DNA of 64,000 nt from Natronobacterium haloterrestre (lineage in GTDB: Archaea; Halobacteriota; Halobacteria; Halobacteriales; Natrialbaceae). Both the position numbers and the translations under genes were made by a program. Positions 35,235 to 43,654 of the stretch are shown here, piece after piece (positions within the stretch are counted from its first letter, which is position 1; every line of letters begins with the position of its first letter). The notes below the pieces were generated by a model. It was not told the DNA's origin, did no database searches, and worked only from the letters and a program-made list of their open reading frames with translations. The stretch lies in NCBI RefSeq assembly GCF_900112205.1, contig NZ_FOKW01000006.1, positions 124,001 to 188,000 of the forward strand, given 5' to 3'.

Positions 35235-36326
35235 CTACAGCGGCAGGACGAGCGTGTCGCCGTCGCGTTCGTACTCGGTCCCGAACGGCGCGGAGCGGTC
35301 GCGCATCGTCTCCCGGAGCCACGCCGCCTCGTCCTCGTCGGCCTTAGAGACCGTCAGATCGTCGATGACGGCGGGGACGAGGCGGAGTTCCGCCGGGCTC
35401 CCGTCCTCGAGGCCGAGTTCGAAGAGGAACGTGCGATCGTTCCGCAGGTCCTCCTTGATCACGTAGTCGTCGACGATGTCCCCGGTGTCGTGGAGCACGA
35501 GGCCGTCGCCGTAGCGCTCGATCCCCTGGACGACGTGGGCGCTGTGGCCGTGGACGAGGTCGACGCCCTGATCGACGAGCCAGTGGCCGAAGGCCCGCAG
35601 ATCGTCGTCGGGGTACTCGACCCAGTTCGGCCCCCAGTGGACCGACGCGACCAGCAGGTCGGGCTCAGTTTCCCGGGCACGCTCGAGCGCCGCGCTCACG
35701 AGTCGCCTGGTGTCGGGAACGTCCGGATCGGTCTCGACGTAGGCGGTCCCCGGGCGGTCGTCGGTCGCGCCGTACTCCGCGTAGTGGTCCGCGAGGGAGA
35801 CGACTGCGACGTCGACGTCGCCGATGGAAACCGTCGCGGGCGCGCGGGCCGCCGCCGGCCGCTCGCCGGCCCCCGCGAACCCGATCCCCGCGTCCGCGAG
35901 CGCGTCGACGGTGTCCCGAAGCGCAGTCGGTCCGAAATCCAGGATGTGGTTGTTCGCCAGGGACGCGAACCGGACGTTCCCCGCCTCGAGGGCCGGGACG
36001 GCCCAGTCGGGATCGGCCCGGAAGTAGTAGGTCCGGTCGGGGAACCGTTCGCCCCGCGTCGACAGGCAACACTCGAGGTTACAGCAGACCCCGTCCAGCG
36101 ACTGTAATCGAGGTCGAAGATCGCCCCAGACGCTCGCCGGATCGGCTCGACCGCTCCCGTAGCGGTCCTCGAGGTCGCGCCCGAGCATGGCGTCGCCGAC
36201 GAACCCGATCGTCGTCCCGTGGCGCTCGTGGGCCTCGAACTCGATCGGCCCGGCCGCGGGCGCGGTACAGCCGCCGAGGACCGCGGCTCCCGCTGCCGCG
36301 AGGAACCGGCGGCGGCTCCCGGTCAT
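35235..36326 (-). CDS. CapA-like Tat lipoprotein (poly-gamma-glutamate synthesis type)
   Basis: A 363-residue exported protein: SRRRFLAAAG Tat signal (4-13) and lipobox LGGC with Cys20. The body is the CapA metallophosphatase-like fold with GFVGDAMLGRDLE near 41-53, NLECCLS, SLANNHILDFG, SVHWGPNWVEYPDDDLRAFGHWL and GHSAHVVQGIE. The family is tied to capsular poly-gamma-glutamate export in bacteria; many archaeal members are of unknown role. No pgsB/pgsC genes are nearby. It lies between the DHH gene and hemD on the minus strand, with gaps that suggest a separate unit. Confidence 0.9.
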   Translation of the reverse strand: MTGSRRRFLAAAGAAVLGGCTAPAAGPIEFEAHERHGTTIGFVGDAMLGRDLEDRYGSGRADPASVWGDLRPRLQSLDGVCCNLECCLSTRGERFPDRTYYFRADPDWAVPALEAGNVRFASLANNHILDFGPTALRDTVDALADAGIGFAGAGERPAAARAPATVSIGDVDVAVVSLADHYAEYGATDDRPGTAYVETDPDVPDTRRLVSAALERARETEPDLLVASVHWGPNWVEYPDDDLRAFGHWLVDQGVDLVHGHSAHVVQGIERYGDGLVLHDTGDIVDDYVIKEDLRNDRTFLFELGLEDGSPAELRLVPAVIDDLTVSKADEDEAAWLRETMRDRSAPFGTEYERDGDTLVLPL

Positions 36327-36453
36327 CGGTTCGCCGGTCGCGGCCGTGGGACCGCGCCGGTGTCTCCCCGTCTCCCCGTTCGCGTTGGCGTTCGCTGCCC
36401 TCGACTCATCGATCCCGTGTTCACGCTCCCGGTTGAAATAGCCCGCCGGGAGG

Positions 36454-37206
36454 TCACTCGCCGTCGGCCGACGCCGCGTCGACCGTCTCCGTCGCGAGCC
36501 GTTCGAAGGTGGCCTCGCTGGCGACCAGATCGACCTCGAGGCCGTGCTCGCGGGCCGTCTCGGCCGTCGGTTCGCCGATGACGCCGACGACGGCGTCCGC
36601 GAGCCCGTCGCGGGCCCGTTCCTCGAGGCCGCGGTCAGCGGCCGCCTCGAGGAAGTGCTCGACGGTCAGCGACGAAGTGAAACAGAGACCGTCGAGCTCG
36701 CCCTCGGCGGCGAGTTCGGCCGAGCGGCCGCTCCCCTCGGGACGGACGAGCCGGTAGAGGATCGTCTCGTGGAGGTACGCGCCCGCCGCCTCGAGCCCCT
36801 CGAGCAACACTGGACTGCCGTGGTCGCTGCGAGCGACCTCGACGCGCGCGCCGTCGACCTGCCCCTCGAGCGCGGCGACGAGGCCGCTCGAGGTGTACTC
36901 CTCGGGGACGAGATCCACGGCGTACCCCGCCGTCCGGAGCCGGTCGGCCGTCGCGGGGCCGATCGCACAGACGGTCGCATCGCCGGGCTCCCAGCCGGCG
37001 TCGGCGACGAGTTCGACGCCGGTCTTGCTCGTCAGGACGACGTAGTCGGCGTCGGTCCGGGGCGTCGCGTCGGTCGGTTCGACGGCGAGCATCGGGTCCG
37101 GGACGGGCTCGGCCCCGAGCGACTCGAGGCGACCGATCGCGTCCTCGATGCGTTCGTCGTCGGGGCGAAACACGGCTACGGTCGGGCTGTCGGCGGCGTC
37201 TTTCAT
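36454..37206 (-). CDS. hemD: Uroporphyrinogen-III synthase
   Basis: A 250-residue HemD. It closes and inverts ring D of hydroxymethylbilane to give uroporphyrinogen III. HemD diverges strongly, but the two-lobed pattern is clear: VAVFRPDD (10-17), DYVVLTSKTGVELV, AIGPATADRLRTAGY, a central EEYTSSGLVAALE, then CFTSSLTVEHFLEAA and VIGEPTAETAREHGLEVD. It is last in hemC-cobA-hemD, starting one base after the cobA stop, which confirms the assignment. Confidence 0.93.
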   Translation of the reverse strand: MKDAADSPTVAVFRPDDERIEDAIGRLESLGAEPVPDPMLAVEPTDATPRTDADYVVLTSKTGVELVADAGWEPGDATVCAIGPATADRLRTAGYAVDLVPEEYTSSGLVAALEGQVDGARVEVARSDHGSPVLLEGLEAAGAYLHETILYRLVRPEGSGRSAELAAEGELDGLCFTSSLTVEHFLEAAADRGLEERARDGLADAVVGVIGEPTAETAREHGLEVDLVASEATFERLATETVDAASADGE

Positions 37207-37207
37207 G

Positions 37208-38047
37208 CTAGGTGTCGGGTACGTCCGCCGGGACGGCGTCGGTTTCGGATTCCGCCCGACCCGGCTCTCGTTCGTTCTCGAGGAACTCGACCACCGACTC
37301 GCGGGTGGCGGCGACCTCGCCGATCACCGTCACGGCCGGCGGTTCGATCCCGACCTCGTCGCGGGCATCGACGATCGTCTCGAGGGTCCCGGTCGCGACC
37401 CGCTGTTCCTGCCAGGTGCCGCGTTCGACGAGGGCGGCCGGCGTTTCGGGGTCCATCCCGCCCTCCCGCAGCGCCGTGACGTACTGGGGCAGTCGGGTGA
37501 CGCCCATCAGGACGACGATCGTTCCGCCCGCCGTGGCGAGCGCGTCCCAGTCGACCGCCGAGTCCTCCTTCGTCGGGTCCTCGTGGCCGGTCACGAACGA
37601 GACCGACGAGGCGTGGTCCCGGTGGGTCACGGGGATGCCGGCGACGGCCGGCGCGGCGACCGCCGAGGTGACCGCCGGGACGACCTCGAACGGGACGCCG
37701 TGCTCGGCGAGGTACTCCGCCTCCTCGCCGCCGCGACCGAAGACGAACGAGTCGCCCCCCTTGAGTCGGACGACGCTTTTCCCCTCGTCGGCGAGTTCGA
37801 CCAGTCGCTCGTTGATCTCCGACTGGGGCGTCCGGTCGCCGTGGGCACGCTTCCCGACGTCTATGCATCGCTCATCGGGGAGATCCCCGAGAATCTCGGG
37901 GCCCGGGAGCTTGTCGTGGAGTACGACGTCCGCTCGCTCGAGCAGTCGTTTCGCCTTGACCGTCAGCAGGCCGGGGTCGCCGGGGCCGCTCCCGACGAGG
38001 TAGACGGTTCCGGGTTCCGGTTCGCCTCCGTGGTACTCGATTTCCAT
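37208..38047 (-). CDS. cobA: Uroporphyrinogen-III C-methyltransferase (SUMT)
   Basis: A 279-residue SAM-dependent methyltransferase making precorrin-2. Motifs: YLVGSGPGDPGLLTVKA (16-32), DVVLHDKLPG, VVRLKGGDSFVFGRGGEE, the GIPVTHRDHASSV loop, and TIVVLMGV. The acidic C-terminal tail (ESETDAVPADVPDT) is a halophile addition. Precorrin-2 feeds siroheme, cobalamin and, in archaea, heme through the siroheme-dependent Ahb route, so this gene fits between hemC and hemD as a core heme step. Adjacent to hemC (1-base gap) and hemD (1-base gap). Confidence 0.96.
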   Translation of the reverse strand: MEIEYHGGEPEPGTVYLVGSGPGDPGLLTVKAKRLLERADVVLHDKLPGPEILGDLPDERCIDVGKRAHGDRTPQSEINERLVELADEGKSVVRLKGGDSFVFGRGGEEAEYLAEHGVPFEVVPAVTSAVAAPAVAGIPVTHRDHASSVSFVTGHEDPTKEDSAVDWDALATAGGTIVVLMGVTRLPQYVTALREGGMDPETPAALVERGTWQEQRVATGTLETIVDARDEVGIEPPAVTVIGEVAATRESVVEFLENEREPGRAESETDAVPADVPDT

Positions 38048-38048
38048 C

Positions 38049-39182
38049 TCATTTCCCCTCCGGTGGGTCGGTATCTGTCGTGTCGTTGCTCTCGGCTGCG
38101 TCGCGGGCGGCCTCGATGAGGTCGGCCGCGCCGCGGTCGGCGAGGTCGGCCGCGAACTCCCGGGCCGCCTCGGCGTGGCGCTCGACGGGCAGGTCCCGGC
38201 TCGCGACGACCGACTCCTCGCCGTCGCGGTCGAAGACGGTGACGTTCGTGCGGACGTACTCGCCCTGGATGACGCCGTAGATGCCGATCGGCGCGATACA
38301 GCCGCCGCCTAACTCCGCGAGCAGAGTCCGTTCGACGGTCGTCTCGACGCGGCTGCGCGGGTGATCGATCGCCTCGCGGATGTCTCGCGCGGTTTCGCCG
38401 TCGGCCGCCGTGACCGCGAGCGCGCCCTGGCCGGGCGCGGGGACGAACGTGTCGGTCGGCAACTCCTGATAGTCGACGGAGTGGGCCAGTCCAGTGCGCT
38501 CGAGGCCGGCGGCCGCGAGTACGATCGCGTCGTACTCGGTTTCGACTTCCCGGCCCAGCGCCTGGCGCTCGAGTTCCGAGAGGTCGTCGAACCACTCGTC
38601 GACGGTGCGGTCGTACTCGTCCTCGGGTTCGTCGTCCCCGTCGCTCTCTTCTCGCTCCTCCTCGGCGTCCGACCGTTTCCGGTGTTCCTCCTGCAGCGAG
38701 GGTGCGAGCAGTTTCTCGAGGCGCGTGTCGACGTTGCCCCGCAGCGGCTCGACCTCGAGGTCCGACCGTTCGGAAAGCAGTTGCGCGCGCCGGCGCAGGC
38801 TCGAGGTCCCGACGGTGGCTCCCTCCGGCAGCTCCTCGAGACTCGAGCCGTCGGGCGTGACGAGGACGTCGCCCGGCCGGCCCCGCTCGGGGACCGCAGC
38901 CGTGACGAGTTCGTCGGGCTGTTCGGTCGGCATGTCCTTCATCGAGTGGATCGCGCCGTCGAGGTCGCCCTCGAGGACGCGTTCGTCGAGTTCGCGGACG
39001 AACGCGCCCGTCTTGCCGAGCCGGTGGATGAGTTCGTCCCTGATCTGGTCGCCGGTCGTCTCGACGGTCACGAGTTCGACCTCGTACCGCCGGTCCTCGA
39101 GGGCCTCCTTGACGAGCCCGGCCTGTCGTCGGGCCAGCGTGGATCCCCGCGTCGCAAGTCGTAGCGTCCCGCGCGTTTTCAT
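38049..39182 (-). CDS. hemC: Hydroxymethylbilane synthase (porphobilinogen deaminase)
   Basis: A 377-residue HemC joining four porphobilinogens. Motifs: LRLATRGSTLARRQAG (7-22), DGAIHSMKDMPTE, VGTSSLRRRAQLL, PLRGNVDTRLEKL, and the dipyrromethane-cofactor Cys in LGGGCIAPIG. About 40 acidic residues are inserted after the N-terminal domain (EEEREESDGDDEPEDEYD), making it longer than the usual 310. First gene of hemC-cobA-hemD. The ATG at 39182 (MKTRGTLRLATRG) is chosen over one 12 codons upstream because homology begins there. Confidence 0.95.
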   Translation of the reverse strand: MKTRGTLRLATRGSTLARRQAGLVKEALEDRRYEVELVTVETTGDQIRDELIHRLGKTGAFVRELDERVLEGDLDGAIHSMKDMPTEQPDELVTAAVPERGRPGDVLVTPDGSSLEELPEGATVGTSSLRRRAQLLSERSDLEVEPLRGNVDTRLEKLLAPSLQEEHRKRSDAEEEREESDGDDEPEDEYDRTVDEWFDDLSELERQALGREVETEYDAIVLAAAGLERTGLAHSVDYQELPTDTFVPAPGQGALAVTAADGETARDIREAIDHPRSRVETTVERTLLAELGGGCIAPIGIYGVIQGEYVRTNVTVFDRDGEESVVASRDLPVERHAEAAREFAADLADRGAADLIEAARDAAESNDTTDTDPPEGK

Positions 39183-39508
39183 GGCCGATAGTCCTCGCCT
39201 CGGGTATGAAAAGCGCACGCTTGCCCGCCGGACGACCGAGCGTGGCTCCTCGGGTCGGTTCGTCTCCGGTACGGTCCCCCGCAGGTCATCGTGGCACGGC
39301 CTTCGGCACGTATTTTTTCACCACTATGTTCGGTTTTCCCTTCTCGAACCATCAAGACCGTCCATATGACCGTTTCCGTGAGACGACCACACGGCCGACG
39401 GTCCGACGAGTTCGATTCGTTTCGCCGACGCTCTCTACTGCATGATCTACCATTAAATAAATTGTCGCCGCTAGCAAACCAACGCCTCGAGCCCCGTAGC
39501 CGGCTCGC

Positions 39509-39520
39509 CGAACACGTTCG
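39509..39520. promoter_or_regulatory. Candidate operator of the NO reductase gene
   Basis: Perfect palindrome CGAACACGTTCG, 35 bases before the TATA element. It resembles the CGAAC/GTTCG half-sites I recall for the haloarchaeal anaerobic regulator NarO, but the spacer here is 2 rather than the reported 4 bases, so the match is only suggestive. Confidence 0.4.
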
Positions 39521-39554
39521 CTGGCTTTTCCAGCGTATAGGAACTGCTGTCCGG

Positions 39555-39566
39555 TTTAACTATAAA
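39555..39566 (+). promoter_or_regulatory. Promoter (TATA) of the NO reductase gene
   Basis: TTTAACTATAAA, 20-31 bases before the ATG at 39586, predicts a leaderless or very short-leader mRNA. Confidence 0.65.
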
Positions 39567-39585
39567 GGGCCGTCGAACGTCGGCT

Positions 39586-41901
39586 ATGAAAGTAACCAGA
39601 AAACAACTGGCTACGTTCCTCGCGGCCATCTTCGTCGCGAACCTCATCGTGATGGGCGGCGGGGCGTGGCTCTCCTACCAGAACTCCCCCGATATTCCGG
39701 AGACGGTCGTCGGACCGGACGGCGAGACCATCGCCACAAGCGCCGACGTCCAGGAGGGGAAGATGGTCTTCCAGGAGAACGGGCTGATGAACCAGGGGTC
39801 GATGCTCGGTCGTGGTAGCTACTACGACGTCGACTACACCGCCGACAGCCTCGAGTTGAAGACCGAGCACATGCGCGATTACTACGCGCAGGAGGAACAC
39901 GGAACCGCCTACGCGGACCTCGAGAACTCGGAACAAGCAGCGATCGACGCCACGGTTCGCCAGGAACTCCAGTCGAGCACTCCCGGCGAGCAGGTCGAGT
40001 ACTCCGCGGCCGAGGCCTACGCCCACGAACAGGTGCGCCAGGAGTACGTCGAGCGCTACCACGAGGGCGACCGCGAACGCGGGGTTCAGGAGGGGCTGAT
40101 CCCGACCGAGGAGGAGGCCGAGCAGTTCGCGGACTTCGCGCTGTGGACCGCGTGGATCTCCCACACCGATCGTCCGGACTCGGACGCCTCCTTCACCAAC
40201 GACTTCCCGTACTCGCCCGCCGCGGGTAACGACGCCGGCGGCCCCGTGATGACCTGGAGCGTCATCGCGATGGTCCTGCTCGTCGGCGGCGCGGGGCTCG
40301 CGATCTGGCTCTACCGGGCCATCGAACTCCCCGAACCCGAGGCCGACGGCGTCACGATCCCCCACCCGAAGGAGATCGACCTGACCCCGAGCCAGCTCCT
40401 GAGCACGCGGTTCATCCTCATCGGGGCCTTACTGTTCGTCCTCCAGACGTTCCTGGGCGGCTTGCTCGCCCACTACTACGTCGAGCGCAACGACTTCTTC
40501 GGGCTCCACGAGGTGCTGGGGATCGACATCCTCGAGTTCCTCCCGTGGACGATCGCCCGCACCTGGCACGTCGACCTGGGGATCCTCTGGATCGCCACGA
40601 TGTGGCTCGGTGCAGGGCTGTTCCTCGCGCCGCTGCTGACCGGTCGTGAACCCCGCCGGCAGGCGCTGTACGTCAAGGGCCTGATCGGCGCGTTGCTGGT
40701 CGTCGCCGTCGGCGGCCTCGCCGGCATCTGGCTCGGTATCAACAACGCCTTCGACGGCCAGTTCTGGTGGCTGCTCGGTAACGAAGGCCTCGAGTACTTG
40801 GAGATCGGCCGCGTCTGGCAGGCCGGCCTGCTGGTCGGCTTCCTGGGCTGGACGGCCCTCGTCGCCCGCGGGTTCAAACCGCTGCTCGATCGCGAACCGC
40901 GCTACGGGCTGGCCCACATGATCGTCTACGCGGGCGGCTCGATCGGCCTGCTGTTCATGGCCGGGTTCCTCTACACGCCGGAGACGAACTTCGTCATGAC
41001 GGAGTTCTGGCGCTGGTGGGTCGTCCACATGTGGGTCGAGGGCGTCTTCGAGTTCTTCATCCTCGTCGTCATCGCCCTGACGCTCGTCTCGATGAACCTC
41101 CTCTCGAAGAAGTCCGCCGAGAAGGCGGTCATCTTCCAGGCCGCCCTCGTGATGGGCAGCGGCATCATCGGGGTCTCCCACCACTACTGGTGGGCCGGCC
41201 TCCCCGAGGTCTGGCTGCCGATCGGCAGCGTCTTCTCGACCATCGAGTTCATCCCGCTGCTCTTTATCCTCTACGAGGCGCTGGGGCAGTACCGCGCCAT
41301 GAGCGGCGCCGGGAAGTCGTTCCCCTACCGGATGGCCTTCTACTTCATCGTCGCCTCGAGCGTCTGGAACTTCTTCGGGGCCGGCGTCATCGGCTTCTTC
41401 ATCAACCTGCCGGTGATCAGCTACTTCCAGAGCGGGACCTACCTCACGGTGGCCCACGCCCACGGCGCGATGTTCGGCGCGTTCGGCTTCCTCGCGATGG
41501 GGATGGCCGTCTACATCCTGCGCGTGACCACCCGGTCCGAGAAGTGGTCCGAGAAACGGCTGCGCTGGTCGTTCTGGCTCTGTAACGCCGGGCTGGCGCT
41601 CATGCTGTTCCTGTCGTTGCTGCCCGTCGGCTTCCTCCAGCTAGAGGTCGCGTTCACCGAGGGGTACGCCGCCGCCCGCGCCCTCGAGTTCTACGAGGGT
41701 GGGCTGATCCAGACGCTGTTCTGGCTGCGCATGCCCGGCGACACGCTGTTGATCCTCGGCGCGGTCGTCTTCGCCTGGGACGTCGCCGCGAAGCTGCTGT
41801 TCCAGCGGAAGCCGACCGACTCGACGACCGATGACCACGTCATCGCCGACCGGATCTTCGCGGTCGACGAGCCCGTCGAGCCGGTTAGCGACGACGACTG
41901 A
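39586..41901 (+). CDS. norB: Quinol-dependent nitric oxide reductase (qNOR type)
   Basis: A 771-residue membrane enzyme reducing NO to nitrous oxide with electrons from menaquinol. The N-terminal helix (8-30) is followed by a large extracellular domain (about 35-220), as in single-subunit qNOR that lacks the cytochrome c partner. Heme and iron ligands are visible: His328 in TWHVDLG, His481 with WVEGVFEFF (Glu485, Glu489) for the non-heme iron site, His532-533 in SHHYWW, and His624/His626 in AHAHGAMFGAFGF. About 14 helices in total. It has its own promoter and faces hemC-cobA-hemD, whose product route supplies its hemes. No nir or nos structural gene is in the window. Confidence 0.95.
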   Translation: MKVTRKQLATFLAAIFVANLIVMGGGAWLSYQNSPDIPETVVGPDGETIATSADVQEGKMVFQENGLMNQGSMLGRGSYYDVDYTADSLELKTEHMRDYYAQEEHGTAYADLENSEQAAIDATVRQELQSSTPGEQVEYSAAEAYAHEQVRQEYVERYHEGDRERGVQEGLIPTEEEAEQFADFALWTAWISHTDRPDSDASFTNDFPYSPAAGNDAGGPVMTWSVIAMVLLVGGAGLAIWLYRAIELPEPEADGVTIPHPKEIDLTPSQLLSTRFILIGALLFVLQTFLGGLLAHYYVERNDFFGLHEVLGIDILEFLPWTIARTWHVDLGILWIATMWLGAGLFLAPLLTGREPRRQALYVKGLIGALLVVAVGGLAGIWLGINNAFDGQFWWLLGNEGLEYLEIGRVWQAGLLVGFLGWTALVARGFKPLLDREPRYGLAHMIVYAGGSIGLLFMAGFLYTPETNFVMTEFWRWWVVHMWVEGVFEFFILVVIALTLVSMNLLSKKSAEKAVIFQAALVMGSGIIGVSHHYWWAGLPEVWLPIGSVFSTIEFIPLLFILYEALGQYRAMSGAGKSFPYRMAFYFIVASSVWNFFGAGVIGFFINLPVISYFQSGTYLTVAHAHGAMFGAFGFLAMGMAVYILRVTTRSEKWSEKRLRWSFWLCNAGLALMLFLSLLPVGFLQLEVAFTEGYAAARALEFYEGGLIQTLFWLRMPGDTLLILGAVVFAWDVAAKLLFQRKPTDSTTDDHVIADRIFAVDEPVEPVSDDD

Positions 41902-41915
41902 CGGCTCCGCTGTCC

Positions 41916-41943
41916 TTTTTAAACCCTCCCACTATCGTGGGAG
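41916..41943 (+). promoter_or_regulatory. Candidate promoter with palindrome before the MerB-like gene
   Basis: TTTTTAAAC (41916-41924) could be a TATA box or the T-run ending the norB transcript. It is followed at once by a perfect 7-bp dyad CTCCCAC-TATC-GTGGGAG (41926-41943), placed where transcription would begin, as expected for a repressor site or a terminator stem. Confidence 0.5.
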
Positions 41944-41978
41944 TCACGCGGGTGTCGCTCCGCCCGGTATAGCCGAGT

Positions 41979-42623
41979 ATGGGGAACGATCGTACCGATC
42001 GTAGCGATCCCGACGTCGACGAACCGAGCGCCGATTCCGGACGCTGGCTCCCGGACAGGCCCGAGCCGACCCTCGAGGCGCCGATCCCGGACGACCTGGG
42101 GACGGCGCTGGGACGACTCGTCGGAACCGACCCGGTCGCCACCCTCGAGGAGTGGGTCGCCGAGTGTCGCCGGCTGACCGGCGGCATCGGCCTCGAGGAG
42201 CTCTGTCACGCCGAGGGGGAGACGGCCCACTGGGGCGAACTCGGCGGTGCGGGCGGGGAACGATACGACTTCCGGTGCGTGTACGACGCCGTGATCCTGG
42301 CCGCGGTCGCCGACGAACCGGTCCGTATCCACACCGAGAGCCCCGACGGGACGCCGATCGAGGCCCGCGCGACCGGCGACGAGGTGACCCCGACCCCGCC
42401 GAGCGCCGTCGTTTCGTTCGGGGTCGAGACCGACGTCGACCGGCCGGGAGGCGGGGCGAAAGCGGAGCCGACCCTCGAGGACGTCTACGCGACCGTCTGC
42501 CCGTACGTCAGGGCGTTCCCGGACCGCGAGGCGTACGACCGGTGGGCGTCGCGAGCCCCGGCCGCGACCGTGGCGATGCCGCTCGCCGGCGCGACGGACC
42601 TGGCCGAGGCGCTCGTCGAGTGA
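41979..42623 (+). CDS. MerB/NosL-fold protein (alkylmercury lyase family)
   Basis: A 214-residue protein. Residues 53-78 form a helical N-terminal part; the C-terminal half matches organomercurial lyase. The three MerB active residues seem conserved with similar spacing: Cys100-x2-Asp103 (RCVYDAV) and Cys174 (VCPYVRAF), compared with Cys96, Asp99 and Cys159 in the plasmid enzyme. It could cleave carbon-mercury bonds, but the related NosL copper chaperone shares the fold, and the position between an NO reductase and a NosF/NosY-like ABC pair makes a copper or nitrogen-oxide role plausible. No merA or merR is nearby. Confidence 0.7.
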   Translation: MGNDRTDRSDPDVDEPSADSGRWLPDRPEPTLEAPIPDDLGTALGRLVGTDPVATLEEWVAECRRLTGGIGLEELCHAEGETAHWGELGGAGGERYDFRCVYDAVILAAVADEPVRIHTESPDGTPIEARATGDEVTPTPPSAVVSFGVETDVDRPGGGAKAEPTLEDVYATVCPYVRAFPDREAYDRWASRAPAATVAMPLAGATDLAEALVE

Positions 42624-42630
42624 CCCGGCG

Positions 42631-42639
42631 GTATAAACC
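42631..42639 (+). promoter_or_regulatory. TATA box of the ABC-2 exporter genes
   Basis: GTATAAACC, 53-61 bases before the ATPase ATG at 42692, begins seven bases after the MerB-like stop. It suggests the exporter can be transcribed apart from the gene before it. Confidence 0.5.
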
Positions 42640-42691
42640 GTCCCACCATACCCGGCAAACGGCCCTTTCGAATCACCGTTGTACGAAGTGT

Positions 42692-43654
42692 ATGATGCCA
42701 GCGATCCGTACCGACGGCCTCACGAAACGGTTCGACGACGTCGTCGCCGTCGACTCGCTCGACCTGGAAGTGTGGAAGGGAGAAGTGTTCGGCTTCCTCG
42801 GCCCCAACGGGGCCGGGAAGTCGACCGTGATCAACGTCCTGCTCGATTTCGTCCGGCCGACAGCCGGCTCGGTCCGGGTTCTCGGCCACGACCCGCGGAC
42901 CGACGCCGACCGGATCCGCCGACGGACCGGCGTCGTCCCCGAGGGGAACCCGCTCTACGACAGGCTGACCGGTCGCGAACACCTCGAGTGGACCGCCCGC
43001 GCACACGACGTCGCCGTCGACGCGACGGCGCTGCTCGAGCGGGTCGGCCTCCCGCTCGAGGCGGGCGACAGGCCCGTCGGCGGCTACTCCACGGGAATGC
43101 GCCAGCGGCTCTCGCTGGCGATGGCGCTCGCCGGCGACCCCGACCTGCTGATCCTCGACGAGCCGTCCGCCGGCCTCGATCCGACCGGCTCGCGACGGTT
43201 CCGCGAGATCGTCCGCGAGGAGGCCGACGACGGCCGGACGGTGTTCTTCTCCAGTCACGTGCTCGGGGAGGTCGAGGCGGTCAGTGACCGGGTCGGGATC
43301 ATGGCCGACGGCCGACTCGTCGCCACGGGGACGATCCCGGAACTGCGGGCCGAACTGGACCTCGACGCGTCGATCGTCCTCGAGGTCGAACGCGTGCCCC
43401 CCGACCTCGCGCTCGAGGCGGTGCCGGGCGTCGACGGGGTCGCGGTCGACGGGACCACGCTGCGGGTCGACCTCGCGGACGCGACGGCGAAAGGCGAGGT
43501 CGTCGCCCGCGTCGCCCGGCACGCTCGCGTCCTCGACGTCCGCTCGGAGGGGACGTCGCTCGAGCGACTGTTCGCCACGTACACGTCGGCCGGTTCGACG
43601 GAGCGATCGGCGGAGTCGGCCGACCGTTCCCGGCTCGCGGAGGTGGAGGAATGA
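42692..43654 (+). CDS. ABC-2 type transporter ATPase (NosF-like)
   Basis: A 320-residue ATPase of the exporter class: Walker A GPNGAGKST near 39-47, PEGNPLYDRLTGREHL, signature YSTGMRQRL in place of LSGGQ (usual in this class), Walker B LLILDEPSAGLDP and switch FFSSHVL. A C-terminal domain of about 90 residues (LDASIVLEVERVPPDL...) follows. Two adjacent ATGs occur at 42692 and 42695. It overlaps its permease gene by four bases. NosF of denitrifiers and many Na+/lipid exporters look alike; the substrate is open. Confidence 0.9.
   Translation: MMPAIRTDGLTKRFDDVVAVDSLDLEVWKGEVFGFLGPNGAGKSTVINVLLDFVRPTAGSVRVLGHDPRTDADRIRRRTGVVPEGNPLYDRLTGREHLEWTARAHDVAVDATALLERVGLPLEAGDRPVGGYSTGMRQRLSLAMALAGDPDLLILDEPSAGLDPTGSRRFREIVREEADDGRTVFFSSHVLGEVEAVSDRVGIMADGRLVATGTIPELRAELDLDASIVLEVERVPPDLALEAVPGVDGVAVDGTTLRVDLADATAKGEVVARVARHARVLDVRSEGTSLERLFATYTSAGSTERSAESADRSRLAEVEE

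Larger units (their letters stand above)
39183..39585. other. Divergent regulatory region between hemC and the NO reductase gene
   Basis: 403 bases, no gene. Contains a minus-strand TATA-like TTTTCATAC about 25 bases before hemC and, near the right end, the palindrome and promoter of the NO reductase gene listed separately. The stretch 39440-39475 (accattaaataaattg) is notably AT-rich. Confidence 0.55.
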
